A DNA stretch of 64,000 bases from Crassaminicella profunda (GCF_019884785.1 NZ_CP082326.1:2783355-2847354); one strand, 5' to 3'. Shown: positions 56,191-63,814, counted from the first letter of the stretch. Numbers and translations are program-made. Notes: generated by a model from the sequence alone, not told the origin.

Positions 56191-56978
56191 TATAAAACCT
56201 CCATGATTGCTCTTTTTACAAGGACTTTACAAATTGCTTGACGGTATTCTTTGCTTCCTCTCATATTACTTCCAAAAGATAATTCTTCGGATGCCATCCA
56301 TGCTGCTTTTTCAATTTCTTCTATAGATTGATTGCTTTTAGAAAGATAGAGAGATGCCTCTTTGGCAATTTTTCCTCTATTAGGTCTTGCTCCAACTACG
56401 ATTCGTAAGTCTCCCTCTTTATTGGAAACAGCTACATTTAAAATGGCATAATCACTGCTAGAATTTCTCATCATTTGAAAAGCTGCTTTTCTAGATGTCT
56501 TTGGAATAATTACTTTTACTAATAAATCTTTTTTAGATCCCTTTTCTAAATATTCTTCTAAAGAAATTCTTCCTTGATGATATAGTAAAACATCTGCATC
56601 AAGAGAAAGAAGTGCTGTAAGAAAATCTGAAAATCCATATCTTGAATAAACTGTTGCCCCTACTGTTACAACATTTCTAAACTGAATTCCTACGATATTT
56701 TCTACGGACTTAGGTAATATCCCATTAAAGTATTTCTTTAAAACAGAGCTTGTCTCTATTTCACGAAAAGTAGTCATGGCTCCTATTTCAATCTCTTTTT
56801 CGTTTTCGTCAATATATTTTAAACTAAGCTTAGATAAACAAATAGCCGTTTCAATTTTTTTTGATCCCATTCTTAAGAAAGCACAACCACCTAAAATCAC
56901 ATTATTTCTTTTCTCATTTAAAATTTCATAGGCTTCCTCTAATGTATTTGGCAGTGCATAATTTTTTATTGTAATCAA
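56190..56978 (-). CDS. Xanthine dehydrogenase-type FAD subunit
   Basis: 262 residues. FAD-binding segments VILGGCAFLRMG near residue 28 and NIVGIQFRNVVTVGATV near 92, with the C-terminal CO dehydrogenase flavoprotein domain. Starts at TTG with GGAGG 7 bases upstream; no better ATG is available. First gene of the hydroxylase block, preceded only by a hairpin, with no promoter recognised before it. Confidence 0.9.
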   Translation of the reverse strand: MITIKNYALPNTLEEAYEILNEKRNNVILGGCAFLRMGSKKIETAICLSKLSLKYIDENEKEIEIGAMTTFREIETSSVLKKYFNGILPKSVENIVGIQFRNVVTVGATVYSRYGFSDFLTALLSLDADVLLYHQGRISLEEYLEKGSKKDLLVKVIIPKTSRKAAFQMMRNSSSDYAILNVAVSNKEGDLRIVVGARPNRGKIAKEASLYLSKSNQSIEEIEKAAWMASEELSFGSNMRGSKEYRQAICKVLVKRAIMEVL

Positions 56979-57010
56979 GCGTATTCCTCCCTTTAAATAT
57001 AGATCCCTAA

Positions 57011-57068
57011 AAAAAGCCCTAGCCCTTCATCAACAAATTGTATATTCTGAAGGCTTTAAGGGCTTTTT
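57011..57068 (-). terminator. Hairpin between purine permease and hydroxylase genes
   Basis: AAAAAGCCCT (57011-57020) with AGGGCTTTTT (57059-57068), and inner CCTTCA/TGAAGG; the minus strand continues TTTTTTTAGGG. It looks like an intrinsic terminator yet lies only about 15 bases before the ribosome site of the FAD subunit, so partial read-through or attenuation is likely. Confidence 0.75.
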
Positions 57069-57103
57069 ACTTGTTTAAGTATTCTTTTGAAATTATATAC
57101 TAT

Positions 57104-58435
57104 TTAAGCTGCTTTAGCATTATTTCCTACTACAACCTTTTCTTCATCTGCTGGTAAAATAATATTTAATGCAAGTGCAATGATACCTGTAACAACAATC
57201 CCTGAACCTCCGAAAATCATTTTTACTGACTCTGGGAAATAGGCTAATGCTTCTGGTACAGAACCCAGTCCAAACCCTAATCCCATAGCAACAGCAACAA
57301 TCACACTATTTCTTCCTACAAGTTTTTCTTTTGTAATAAGGTTCATACCACTTACTGCAATCATAGCAAACATAACGATAGCAGCCCCTCCTAATACACT
57401 TGCAGGCATTAAAGCAACAACTGTTCCTACCTTTGGAAATAGCCCTGCTAAAATCAAAAATCCTGCTCCTATCCCTACTACAAATCTACTCATAATACCT
57501 GTCAATGCAATGATTCCAACATTTTGACTATAAGATGTATTTGGTAAAACATTAAATATTGCCGCTAAAGAACTAGCCAATCCATCTGCCATTACACCTC
57601 CAGCAAGTTCTTTATCTGTAGCTTCTCTATTTGCTCCACCCATTGTAACGCCTGAAATATCTCCAACAGTTTCTACTGCTGTAACCAGATACATTAAAAG
57701 CATAGCAACAATGGCATCTACATGAAACTCCATTCCATATTTAAAAGGCATAGGAAATTCAAACCATCCTGCTTGAGCTACTGTACTAAAATTAATTTTT
57801 CCCATAGGAATTGCAACAATATATCCTACAACAAGTCCAATAAGTATAGAAGACATACTTGTAATTCCTTTTGTAAATTGCTTAAAGAATAAAATAGTCA
57901 CCAAAACAATTGTTCCTAACAAAAGATTGGAAGGTGATCCAAAATCTTTTGCCCCAACTCCACCTGCAAAATATTTAATCCCTGTTGGTAATAAAGATAA
58001 TCCAATAGATAATAACACAGTTCCTGTAACAACAGATGGAAAATATTTACGAAGTGGCTTTAAAAACGCCCCTAAAATCATTTCAAAAAATCCGCCCATA
58101 AAAGATGCACCTAATACACCAGCAAATCCATATTTTCCCGCTATCGCGATACATGTTGGTAAAAATCCAAAGCTTGTTCCTTGAACAATAGGAAGTCTTG
58201 ATCCAATTGGACCTGCGCCATAAACTTGTATCAAGGTAGATACCCCTGCTATAAACATAGCACATTGGATTAAAAATGTTTTTTCTTCAATAGGTAATTT
58301 AATAGCATTTGCAATGATAATCAACGGTGCTACATTTCCTGCAAACATGGCTAAAATATGCTGCATTCCTAATGGAAGTGCATGTTTTAACGGTGGCATC
58401 CCATCTAGCTCGTATACAGACGTATTTTTTTTCAT
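57104..58435 (-). CDS. Nucleobase:cation symporter-2 (xanthine/urate permease type)
   Basis: 443 residues, about fourteen membrane segments, NCS2 family. Signature parts: GMQHILAMFAGNVAPLII near residue 20, VQGTSFGFLPTCIAI near 75, and the family motif region VAMLLMYLVTAVETVGDISG near 245 containing the conserved glutamate. Start set at ATG 58435 with GGAGGAG upstream; the open frame runs 28 codons further without a site. Likely imports xanthine, hypoxanthine or urate, which fits the dehydrogenase genes downstream. Confidence 0.9.
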   Translation of the reverse strand: MKKNTSVYELDGMPPLKHALPLGMQHILAMFAGNVAPLIIIANAIKLPIEEKTFLIQCAMFIAGVSTLIQVYGAGPIGSRLPIVQGTSFGFLPTCIAIAGKYGFAGVLGASFMGGFFEMILGAFLKPLRKYFPSVVTGTVLLSIGLSLLPTGIKYFAGGVGAKDFGSPSNLLLGTIVLVTILFFKQFTKGITSMSSILIGLVVGYIVAIPMGKINFSTVAQAGWFEFPMPFKYGMEFHVDAIVAMLLMYLVTAVETVGDISGVTMGGANREATDKELAGGVMADGLASSLAAIFNVLPNTSYSQNVGIIALTGIMSRFVVGIGAGFLILAGLFPKVGTVVALMPASVLGGAAIVMFAMIAVSGMNLITKEKLVGRNSVIVAVAMGLGFGLGSVPEALAYFPESVKMIFGGSGIVVTGIIALALNIILPADEEKVVVGNNAKAA

Positions 58436-58519
58436 CTTTTTCTCCTCCATTTTATATTTGATTAAATATTCTTTTCTGCGCATATGTATAAATAAGTAAT
58501 ACAACTTTTTACGAGTCAT

Positions 58520-58549
58520 ATTATATCATACAAAGAGCATTTTTGTGAA
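58520..58549 (-). promoter_or_regulatory. Extended -10 promoter of the purine permease
   Basis: Minus strand TTCACA (58549-58544), 18 bases, TATAAT (58525-58520) preceded by TGA, an extended -10. The leader of about 77 bases carries no riboswitch, so this promoter escapes the upstream aptamer. Confidence 0.6.
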
Positions 58550-58746
58550 TATTTTTTTGATAATTTGTATATTTGTTTCGAGTGATACGAACATTAATTA
58601 AACACTTTCTCATTCATCGTTCGTTTTTATTATTTCCAGTGCTCTTTCATAATTATTATTCAGTATCTTACAAAATAGTAAAATATACACAGAACGCATA
58701 AATATAGCTCTTGATTCTGTTCTATACAAGTTTTATTTTTTCCATA

Positions 58747-58808
58747 CAAAAACACCTTGTCTGTACAGTTTTAACCATAAGTGAAAACTGCAAAAACAAG
58801 ATGTTTTT
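58747..58808 (-). terminator. Terminator of the purine riboswitch
   Basis: AAAAACATCTTGT pairs with ACAAGGTGTTTTT, with a nested CAGTTTT/AAAACTG stem; the T-run follows at once. It is the expression platform of the adjacent aptamer. Confidence 0.8.
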
Positions 58809-58853
58809 CATATAACAAAAAACACTAACGTTCCTGCTACTATAAACTATTTC

Positions 58854-58922
58854 ACTCATAGTCCTATAATTTACGGTCATAGGGTAGAAACTTCTGAGCC
58901 ATATCCTCAGCATTATACGAGT
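58854..58922 (-). ncRNA. Purine riboswitch aptamer, guanine class
   Basis: Minus-strand RNA shows the three-way junction: P1 ACTCGTA/TATGAGT, core TATAAT, GGATATGG, GTTTCTACC, CCGTAAAT and GACTATG. The base before TATG in the last segment is C, which in this family selects guanine, hypoxanthine or xanthine over adenine. P2 (GCTGAG/CTCAG) and P3 (CCTATGA/TTATAGG) pair. Ligand should favour the terminator downstream. The nearest downstream gene is the purine permease, about 420 bases away. Confidence 0.93.
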
Positions 58923-58954
58923 TTTCTATTCAATTGATTTAATTTATTTTATAT

Positions 58955-58983
58955 ATTCTATACATTTCTATTTACGTTGTCAA
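58955..58983 (-). promoter_or_regulatory. Sigma-A promoter of the purine riboswitch
   Basis: Minus strand TTGACA (58983-58978), 17 bases, TAGAAT (58960-58955). The RNA would start near 58948, giving a roughly 200-base transcript when terminated. Confidence 0.75.
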
Positions 58984-59006
58984 TAGTTTAAAACATCTAC
59001 TCCCTA

Positions 59007-59390
59007 ACAAAATAACCGATTCTACATATATATAACATATGCGAATCGGTTATCTAGCAGACTCTAATTCACTTAAAAACTTTACCTCTTCTACCTGTAT
59101 TACAAACTCATTCCTTTCTTACATAAGACAACTTCATGTTTCTGTACTCCAATAATCTAAATCACTAAAATACTAAAACCTAAGATTCTTACTTCATTCA
59201 AATAAATCTGATTCTTAAATTCACTTACTCCATACTTACCAAATATCTACTTAACACTTACTCAACTACAACCAAACAATCTACAAATCTACAAATCTAC
59301 AAATCTACAAATCTACAAATCTAAAATCTAGCTTTTTTAAAACAACTTCTATGTGAATTAGAATCTGATCAGAAGAAGATTCTCTTCTTG
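59007..59390 (-). ncRNA. Candidate C-depleted noncoding RNA
   Basis: A unit of about 380 bases between an extended -10 and an intrinsic terminator (AACCGATTC 59014-59022 with GAATCGGTT 59043-59051, then ATTTTGTT). From 59073 to 59350 the minus strand has only 7 C but 69 G. Its ends can pair: GTGAATTAGAATC (59353-59365) is complementary to GACTCTAATTCAC (59060-59072), 13 bp with one wobble, closing a large unstructured loop. Near the 5' end is a small AGAAGA/TCTTCT hairpin. No ORF is seen. I recognise no known RNA class. Confidence 0.5.
59281..59320. repeat. Five tandem copies of CTACAAAT
   Basis: Five exact 8-base units, with degenerate partial units on both sides (59275-59280 and 59321-59330). 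On the minus strand they read ATTTGTAG. Eight is not a multiple of three, so every minus-strand frame meets a TAG. They sit inside the C-depleted RNA. Confidence 0.95.
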
Positions 59391-59395
59391 AATAT

Positions 59396-59404
59396 ATTAT
59401 ACCA
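59396..59404 (-). promoter_or_regulatory. Extended -10 element of the candidate ncRNA
   Basis: Minus strand TGGTATAAT (59404-59396). The -35 region is poor (TATTCA at 17 bases), as often with extended -10 promoters. The start would be near 59389. Confidence 0.45.
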
Positions 59405-59494
59405 TAAACTCATGAAAATGAATAGCTATTTTTCAGAATATTTACTATATTATTATTTTCATACTGCTCTTCCATCAAAATCATAAATTTTATC

Positions 59495-59701
59495 CTAATC
59501 CATAAGAATTTCTACAGAATATAACTCATCAAATCTTCTTTCCAATTTGTTCTCTCCGATACAAATATCAATAGCACCCTTCTTTTCTTTCGCATCTTTT
59601 AACATTTCTAGCAACTTTTCACCATTCTCTGCATTACTATTTCCAGCCCCAACAACTTGCTCAATATCCATTCCATCTTTAAATTTAAAAAATACTTGCA
59701 T
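59495..59701 (-). CDS. Hypothetical protein, 68 residues
   Basis: Complete gene with AAGGAG 8 bases before the ATG. Begins MQVFFKFKDGMDIEQVVGAG, continues ENGEKLLEMLKDAKEKKGAIDICIGENKLERRF; the mixed beta-alpha pattern looks like a small folded domain. I do not recognise it. A hairpin lies directly before the ribosome site. Neighbours are the candidate ncRNA and a divergent diguanylate cyclase; no function is inferred. Confidence 0.7.
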   Translation of the reverse strand: MQVFFKFKDGMDIEQVVGAGNSNAENGEKLLEMLKDAKEKKGAIDICIGENKLERRFDELYSVEILMD

Positions 59702-59715
59702 AATATGTCTCCTTT

Positions 59716-59756
59716 CTATGTAGAAATTCTATACTTGTACTAAAGATTCTACATAG
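59716..59756 (-). promoter_or_regulatory. Hairpin just upstream of the 68-residue gene
   Basis: CTATGTAGAA (59716-59725) and TTCTACATAG (59747-59756) are exact complements with a 21-base loop. The 3' arm touches the ribosome site, so folding may control translation. No other feature was seen between 59757 and 59898. Confidence 0.5.
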
Positions 59757-59898
59757 AGCGTTATTCCCCTTTATAAATCATTAGCAAATTCCGACATTTT
59801 TAGAAACTTCCCATTTATTTCTAAATTTATACTCAGTTTCTTTTCCTATCCACTTCTGTACTTGAACGATCAAATTTTCTTCTTTATGAAAATGCTAA

Positions 59899-59927
59899 AA
59901 AGGATTTTATCACAATTTGTCGAATAA
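59899..59927 (+). promoter_or_regulatory. Sigma-H promoter of the diguanylate cyclase
   Basis: AAAGGATTT (59899-59907), 11 bases, GTCGAATAA (59919-59927), a full match to the sigma-H elements. It is nearly identical to the promoter at 41413-41441. Leader of about 53 bases. Confidence 0.65.
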
Positions 59928-59986
59928 ATTCAATATAAACAAAACCTTCTAAAAATTTTAAAAATACATCAAGGAGAGATGCATAT

Positions 59987-61585
59987 ATGGATTTCACAAA
60001 AATAATGAGAACAAAAAAAATTTTTATAAAATATTTACTAGTCCTATTTCTTGGAATTTCTCTATTGTATAGCGCTCTCTTTACATTGATACATTTCAAT
60101 ACGATTAACATTGAAAAAAATAAGATGGAGTTAAATGAAAAGCGGATTATAACATTAGAAAAAAATATACTTGGAAAAGAATTTATGAACATTATTTCAG
60201 ACGTACTCTATTTAGCAGATTCTATTGAAGAACATACAGGAATAGAAGAAAGCGTCAATTATAACTATTTGGCAAAGGAATGGTTAAGATTTTCTGATCG
60301 AAAAAAAATATATGATCAAATAAGATTTATAGATATTTCTGGAAATGAACAAATAAGGGTGAATTACTATAATAAAAGTGCACATTTAGTAAGTGCCTCA
60401 GATCTTCAAAATAAAAAGCAACGCTATTATTTTCAAGATACAATAAAATTAGAAAGAGAGCAGATTTACATTTCTAAGATGGATTTAAACATAGAAAATG
60501 GAAAAATTGAAGAACCCCTCAAACCAATGATTAGATTTTCAACCCCTGTATTTTCAAAAAGTGGCGAGCAAAAAGGAATTGTAATCCTTAATTATTATGC
60601 AAAATATTTATTAGAGGATTTCAAAAATATTTATAAAACAAGTGATGGAGAAGTATTTTTGTTAGATTCAAATGGATATTGGATTTCAAATAAAGATCCC
60701 TCTAAAGAATGGGCTTTTATGTATCCCGATAAAAAGGATATAAATTTTAAAAACGAATTTCCAAATGAATGGAACATCCTTCAACAAAATAATGAAGGAA
60801 TGAAGTATACAGACAATGGCTTATTTGTATTTTCAAATGTTGTAAATCGTAATAATCTACCAATACAAGAGGATCATTCCAAGATTGTATTAGGAGAAGG
60901 AAATTGGAAAGTAGTTTCTTTTATCTCTAAAGAAAGTAAAAATGGTAATTTGGTAGAGACTAATAACTTTAAAATATTATGGACGTTATTTTTAAAATAT
61001 AAGTCGTATTTTTTACTTATATTTATTCTCTCCATATTTATATCTTTTTTGATGAGCCAAAATAAGATCAATAAAGAAGAAATAAAATATTTTTCTGAAT
61101 ATGATGCTATGACTAATGTCTTAAACAGAAGAGCAGGAATGGCTTTTTTAAGTGATCGTATTCATCAAGCAATTAAAGACACAAGTAAAGTGAGTGTATG
61201 CTTTATTGACATTAATGGACTAAAAGAGGTCAATGATATTTTAGGACATGAAGCTGGAGATGAATTAATACTTACAGCTGTAAATGTAATTAAATCTTGT
61301 ATCCGAGAATTAGATTTTGTCATACGTTTAGGCGGAGACGAGTTTTTAATCGTTTTTCATAATGCTCCTGCTGAACAAGCTGAAAAAGTATGGGAAAGAA
61401 TCAATAATGAATACCAAAGAATTAATAAAAATGAAAATAGAAAATACCTCATAAGTATAAGTCATGGTATAGCAGAAGTTGAAGGAAATGATATTCAATA
61501 TATAGATAAGATTATTAATCTAGCTGATGAAAGAATGTACATTGAAAAAAGAGAGTTAAAGAAAAACATAAAAATTATCAGATAA
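59987..61585 (+). CDS. Membrane diguanylate cyclase with extracellular sensor
   Basis: 532 residues. Membrane helix about 14-36, an extracellular Cache-like sensor to about 330 (IRFIDISGNEQIRVNYYN, EVFLLDSNGYWI), a second helix near 340-360, then a GGDEF domain: DAMTNVLNRRAG near 378, ISFIDINGL-type CFIDINGLKEVND near 405 and the active RLGGDEFLIVF near 445. It should make c-di-GMP from two GTP in response to an external signal. No EAL domain. AAGGAGAG precedes the ATG. Confidence 0.92.
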   Translation: MDFTKIMRTKKIFIKYLLVLFLGISLLYSALFTLIHFNTINIEKNKMELNEKRIITLEKNILGKEFMNIISDVLYLADSIEEHTGIEESVNYNYLAKEWLRFSDRKKIYDQIRFIDISGNEQIRVNYYNKSAHLVSASDLQNKKQRYYFQDTIKLEREQIYISKMDLNIENGKIEEPLKPMIRFSTPVFSKSGEQKGIVILNYYAKYLLEDFKNIYKTSDGEVFLLDSNGYWISNKDPSKEWAFMYPDKKDINFKNEFPNEWNILQQNNEGMKYTDNGLFVFSNVVNRNNLPIQEDHSKIVLGEGNWKVVSFISKESKNGNLVETNNFKILWTLFLKYKSYFLLIFILSIFISFLMSQNKINKEEIKYFSEYDAMTNVLNRRAGMAFLSDRIHQAIKDTSKVSVCFIDINGLKEVNDILGHEAGDELILTAVNVIKSCIRELDFVIRLGGDEFLIVFHNAPAEQAEKVWERINNEYQRINKNENRKYLISISHGIAEVEGNDIQYIDKIINLADERMYIEKRELKKNIKIIR

Positions 61586-61609
61586 GGAAATATAAAAGAA
61601 GCTAATCTA

Positions 61610-61676
61610 AAGTACTACTGGGTTAGGAACAAGCCCCTCCACTTCAAAGCTGTTAGGCGAAAGTGGAGGGTAGTTG
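61610..61676 (+). mobile_element. IS200/IS605-like right-end relic
   Basis: The sequence TACTACTGGGTTAGGAAC, then AAGCCCC, a 10-bp stem CCCTCCACTT/AAGTGGAGGG (61635-61644 and 61661-61670) and TAGTTGAT resembles the subterminal right end of IS605/TnpB elements, where the 3' end of the guide RNA scaffold lies. No transposase or tnpB reading frame is present on either side. The hairpin may now act as terminator of the diguanylate cyclase. Identification is from memory of the pattern. Confidence 0.45.
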
Positions 61677-61680
61677 ATTT

Positions 61681-62871
61681 TCATTCTATCTTTTCAAATT
61701 CTTCTTGCACTTGATTCATCAATTCTTCATTCTTAAACAATTCTAAAGCTGAATATGCAAATGCTCTTACAACCATCCTTATTTTTTCTTTAGCCTCTTT
61801 ACTATTTGCATATTGTAAGAATTCTTCTTCATGAACTTTTGCTTTACCATCTGCAATACCAATATTGCCATACATAGTAGGGGCAGCATAGCTAACATTT
61901 CCAATATCTGTTGATCCAGGGATCTCATCTCTTTCACTAAAATTTTTAAATCCTACATTCTCAAGATTCTTTCTCGTTATTTCAAGAAGAGCTTTATTAA
62001 CTACAAGATCATCATATGAATTTTCAAACTGATTTATTTTTAATTTTGCTCCAGTCATCAAAGCAGCTCCTCTAGCACAATTTTTTACTTTCTCTGATAC
62101 AATATCTAAGTAGCTTCTTTTTTCTGCTCGAACATAAAATTTGCAACTACAATAATCAGGTATAATATTTGCTGCTTCTCCACCTTTTGTTATAATTCCA
62201 TGAATTCTAACATCTGGCTTTAATTGTTGTCTTAATGCACTGATTCCAGCAAAAGTTAAATTTACTGCATCTAATGCATTGATTCCATCAAAAGGATAGG
62301 ATGCTGCATGACTTGCTTTTCCAACAAACTCAAATTCCCACGAATCCATGGCTAAAGCTTTTGCTCTAAGATTATTTTCTTCATATAAATGCATTTGGAA
62401 TACTGCATTGATATCTTTAAAAGCACCTCTATTAACTAAATCAACTTTACTGCCAACAGTTTCTTCTGCAGGTGTTCCAACTACTACTATTTTACCTTTA
62501 AATGCATCTTTTATTTTTGAGAGAACGATACCTGCTCCTACCGTAGTGGCTGCGATCCAATTATGTCCACATGCATGGGCTGGCTTTTTTTCTTCTCCAT
62601 AACCAGGTAAAGCATCATATTCTGCCAAAAAAGCTATAACAGGTCCTTCTTCATCTCCAAATTCTGCTCTAAAAGAAGTATCTATTTCTAAATAAGGATA
62701 TTCAATTTTAAAATTATGTTTTTTCAATACATCTACCATAAATTTAGAAGACTTATATTCTTGACAACCAAGTTCTGGATGATTGAAAATATAATCACTT
62801 ATACTTTCAATTTCAGTTTGATACATCTTAACTAATTGATCTATTTTTTCTTGAATCATTTTTTCTCCCAT
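61681..62871 (-). CDS. M20-family amidohydrolase
   Basis: 396 residues, M20D-like peptidase (aminobenzoyl-glutamate/N-acyl amino acid hydrolase type). Metal and catalytic segments: FLAEYDALPGYGEEKKPAHACGHNW near residue 80-105, TPAEETVGSK near 133, the dimerisation domain SHAASYPFDGINALDAV near 190, and GSTDIGNVSYAAP near 325. It removes an acyl or aryl group from an amino acid; the substrate is not known. Two starts are possible, 62871 (GGGG close by) and 62859 (GGGAG 5 bases upstream). Confidence 0.85.
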   Translation of the reverse strand: MGEKMIQEKIDQLVKMYQTEIESISDYIFNHPELGCQEYKSSKFMVDVLKKHNFKIEYPYLEIDTSFRAEFGDEEGPVIAFLAEYDALPGYGEEKKPAHACGHNWIAATTVGAGIVLSKIKDAFKGKIVVVGTPAEETVGSKVDLVNRGAFKDINAVFQMHLYEENNLRAKALAMDSWEFEFVGKASHAASYPFDGINALDAVNLTFAGISALRQQLKPDVRIHGIITKGGEAANIIPDYCSCKFYVRAEKRSYLDIVSEKVKNCARGAALMTGAKLKINQFENSYDDLVVNKALLEITRKNLENVGFKNFSERDEIPGSTDIGNVSYAAPTMYGNIGIADGKAKVHEEEFLQYANSKEAKEKIRMVVRAFAYSALELFKNEELMNQVQEEFEKIE

Positions 62872-63035
62872 ATCCCCACCCCTTTGATCTTTTATATTTA
62901 TCTAAAATCCTTCATGATTTATCTTTGTTAAATATTTTCAATATCCCTAAGTAAAAATCCTTTCATATTAGTAAATTTATTTCGTGCTATTTCGGATCCT
63001 TTAAACTTTAAAAATCAAAGTTCATTTCAAAAAAT

Positions 63036-63084
63036 TAGAGTTTATATTTAAATCTTTTTTACTTAGATTTAAATATAAACTCTA
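63036..63084. repeat. Perfect 20-bp AT-rich inverted repeat
   Basis: TAGAGTTTATATTTAAATCT (63036-63055) and its exact complement (63065-63084) around a 9-base loop. It has no GC-rich core, so it is a poor terminator; it may be an operator or a relic of a small mobile element. It lies between the M20 gene and the tRNA operon. Confidence 0.75.
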
Positions 63085-63221
63085 TGCTTATTTCTAATTA
63101 AAATATATCTTTTATTTGTATCTTCTTCACTTTCAACAATTTTGAGATACTCATCATATGAATAACCCTTATCTTCAATTGCTATACCCATAAAATCACA
63201 TCCCATTGAATTATTATTCAT
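63069..63221 (-). CDS. Possible small protein, 50 residues
   Basis: Open frame from ATG 63221, beginning MNNNSMGCDFMGIAIEDKG and ending RYILIRNKHRVYI inside the inverted repeat. Composition looks protein-like (KGYSYDEYLKIVESEEDT), but no ribosome site precedes the ATG. It may be a decayed or truncated gene. No family recognised. Confidence 0.35.
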   Translation of the reverse strand: MNNNSMGCDFMGIAIEDKGYSYDEYLKIVESEEDTNKRYILIRNKHRVYI

Positions 63222-63319
63222 GCTATTCTTACTATTATTTCATCAAAACTAATGACTTTATTCTACATTGAGAAATAAATAATTCTTCTACTTAAATTTT
63301 ACTCAACATAAAAATAAAA

Positions 63320-63339
63320 ACCGTTGAATTTCCAACGGT
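63320..63339 (-). terminator. Terminator of the tRNA operon
   Basis: ACCGTTG (63320-63326) and CAACGGT (63333-63339); the minus strand continues TTTTATTTTTATG, 9 bases after tRNA-Arg. Confidence 0.85.
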
Positions 63340-63347
63340 CTTGTTTA

Positions 63348-63424
63348 TGGCACGCCCTGAGGGACTCGAACCCCCGACGAACTGATTCGAAGTCAGCCAC
63401 TCTATCCAACTGAGCTAAGGGCGC
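63348..63424 (-). tRNA. tRNA-Arg (TCG)
   Basis: Full cloverleaf with CCA encoded: acceptor GCGCCCT/AGGGCGT, anticodon loop CTTCGAA, T-loop GTTCGAGTC. Last gene of the tRNA operon. Confidence 0.97.
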
Positions 63425-63483
63425 ATGTCAATCTATACTATTATATGTTAAGAAAGTTAGCATATTCATGCTAACTTGAAAAT

Positions 63484-63557
63484 TGGAGCGGATGATGGGA
63501 ATCGAACCCACGCTATCAGCTTGGAAGGCTGAAGTTCTACCATTGAACTACATCCGC
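63484..63557 (-). tRNA. tRNA-Gly (TCC), copy 1
   Basis: Full cloverleaf with CCA: acceptor GCGGATG/CATCCGC, anticodon loop CTTCCAA. Sequence identical to the copy at 63815-63888. Confidence 0.97.
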
Positions 63558-63564
63558 GTATTGA

Positions 63565-63640
63565 TGGTGACCCATCCGCGGCTCGAACGCGGGACACCTT
63601 GATTAAAAGTCAAGTGCTCTACCAACTGAGCTAATGGGTC
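63565..63640 (-). tRNA. tRNA-Lys (TTT)
   Basis: Full cloverleaf with CCA: acceptor GACCCAT/ATGGGTC, anticodon stem CTTGA/TCAAG, loop CTTTTAA. Confidence 0.97.
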
Positions 63641-63645
63641 TTATA

Positions 63646-63722
63646 TGGGGTGGATGATGGGATTTGAACCCACGCATGCAGGAGCCACAATCCTGTGTCT
63701 TAACCACTTGACTACACCCACC
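63646..63722 (-). tRNA. tRNA-His (GTG)
   Basis: Full cloverleaf with CCA; anticodon stem CAGGA/TCCTG with loop TTGTGGC. The extra 5' G that pairs with C73 (the His identity pair) is encoded at 63722. Confidence 0.97.
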
Positions 63723-63723
63723 A

Positions 63724-63800
63724 TGGCGGGTCCACAGGGATTCGAACCCCGGACACACGGCTTAGAAGGCCGTTGCTCTATCCAACTGAGCTATGAACCC
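63724..63800 (-). tRNA. tRNA-Arg (TCT)
   Basis: Full cloverleaf with CCA: acceptor GGGTTCA/TGGACCC, anticodon stem ACGGC/GCCGT, loop CTTCTAA. One base separates it from tRNA-His. Confidence 0.97.
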
Positions 63801-63814
63801 AAGTTTTGAAAAAT

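Noticed and set aside
58722-58913. 63-codon minus-strand ORF
   Set aside because: It runs through the purine aptamer and its terminator, which fully explain the conserved sequence there.
59281-59320. Tandem 8-base repeats as a possible CRISPR array
   Set aside because: Units are contiguous without spacers and far shorter than CRISPR repeats.
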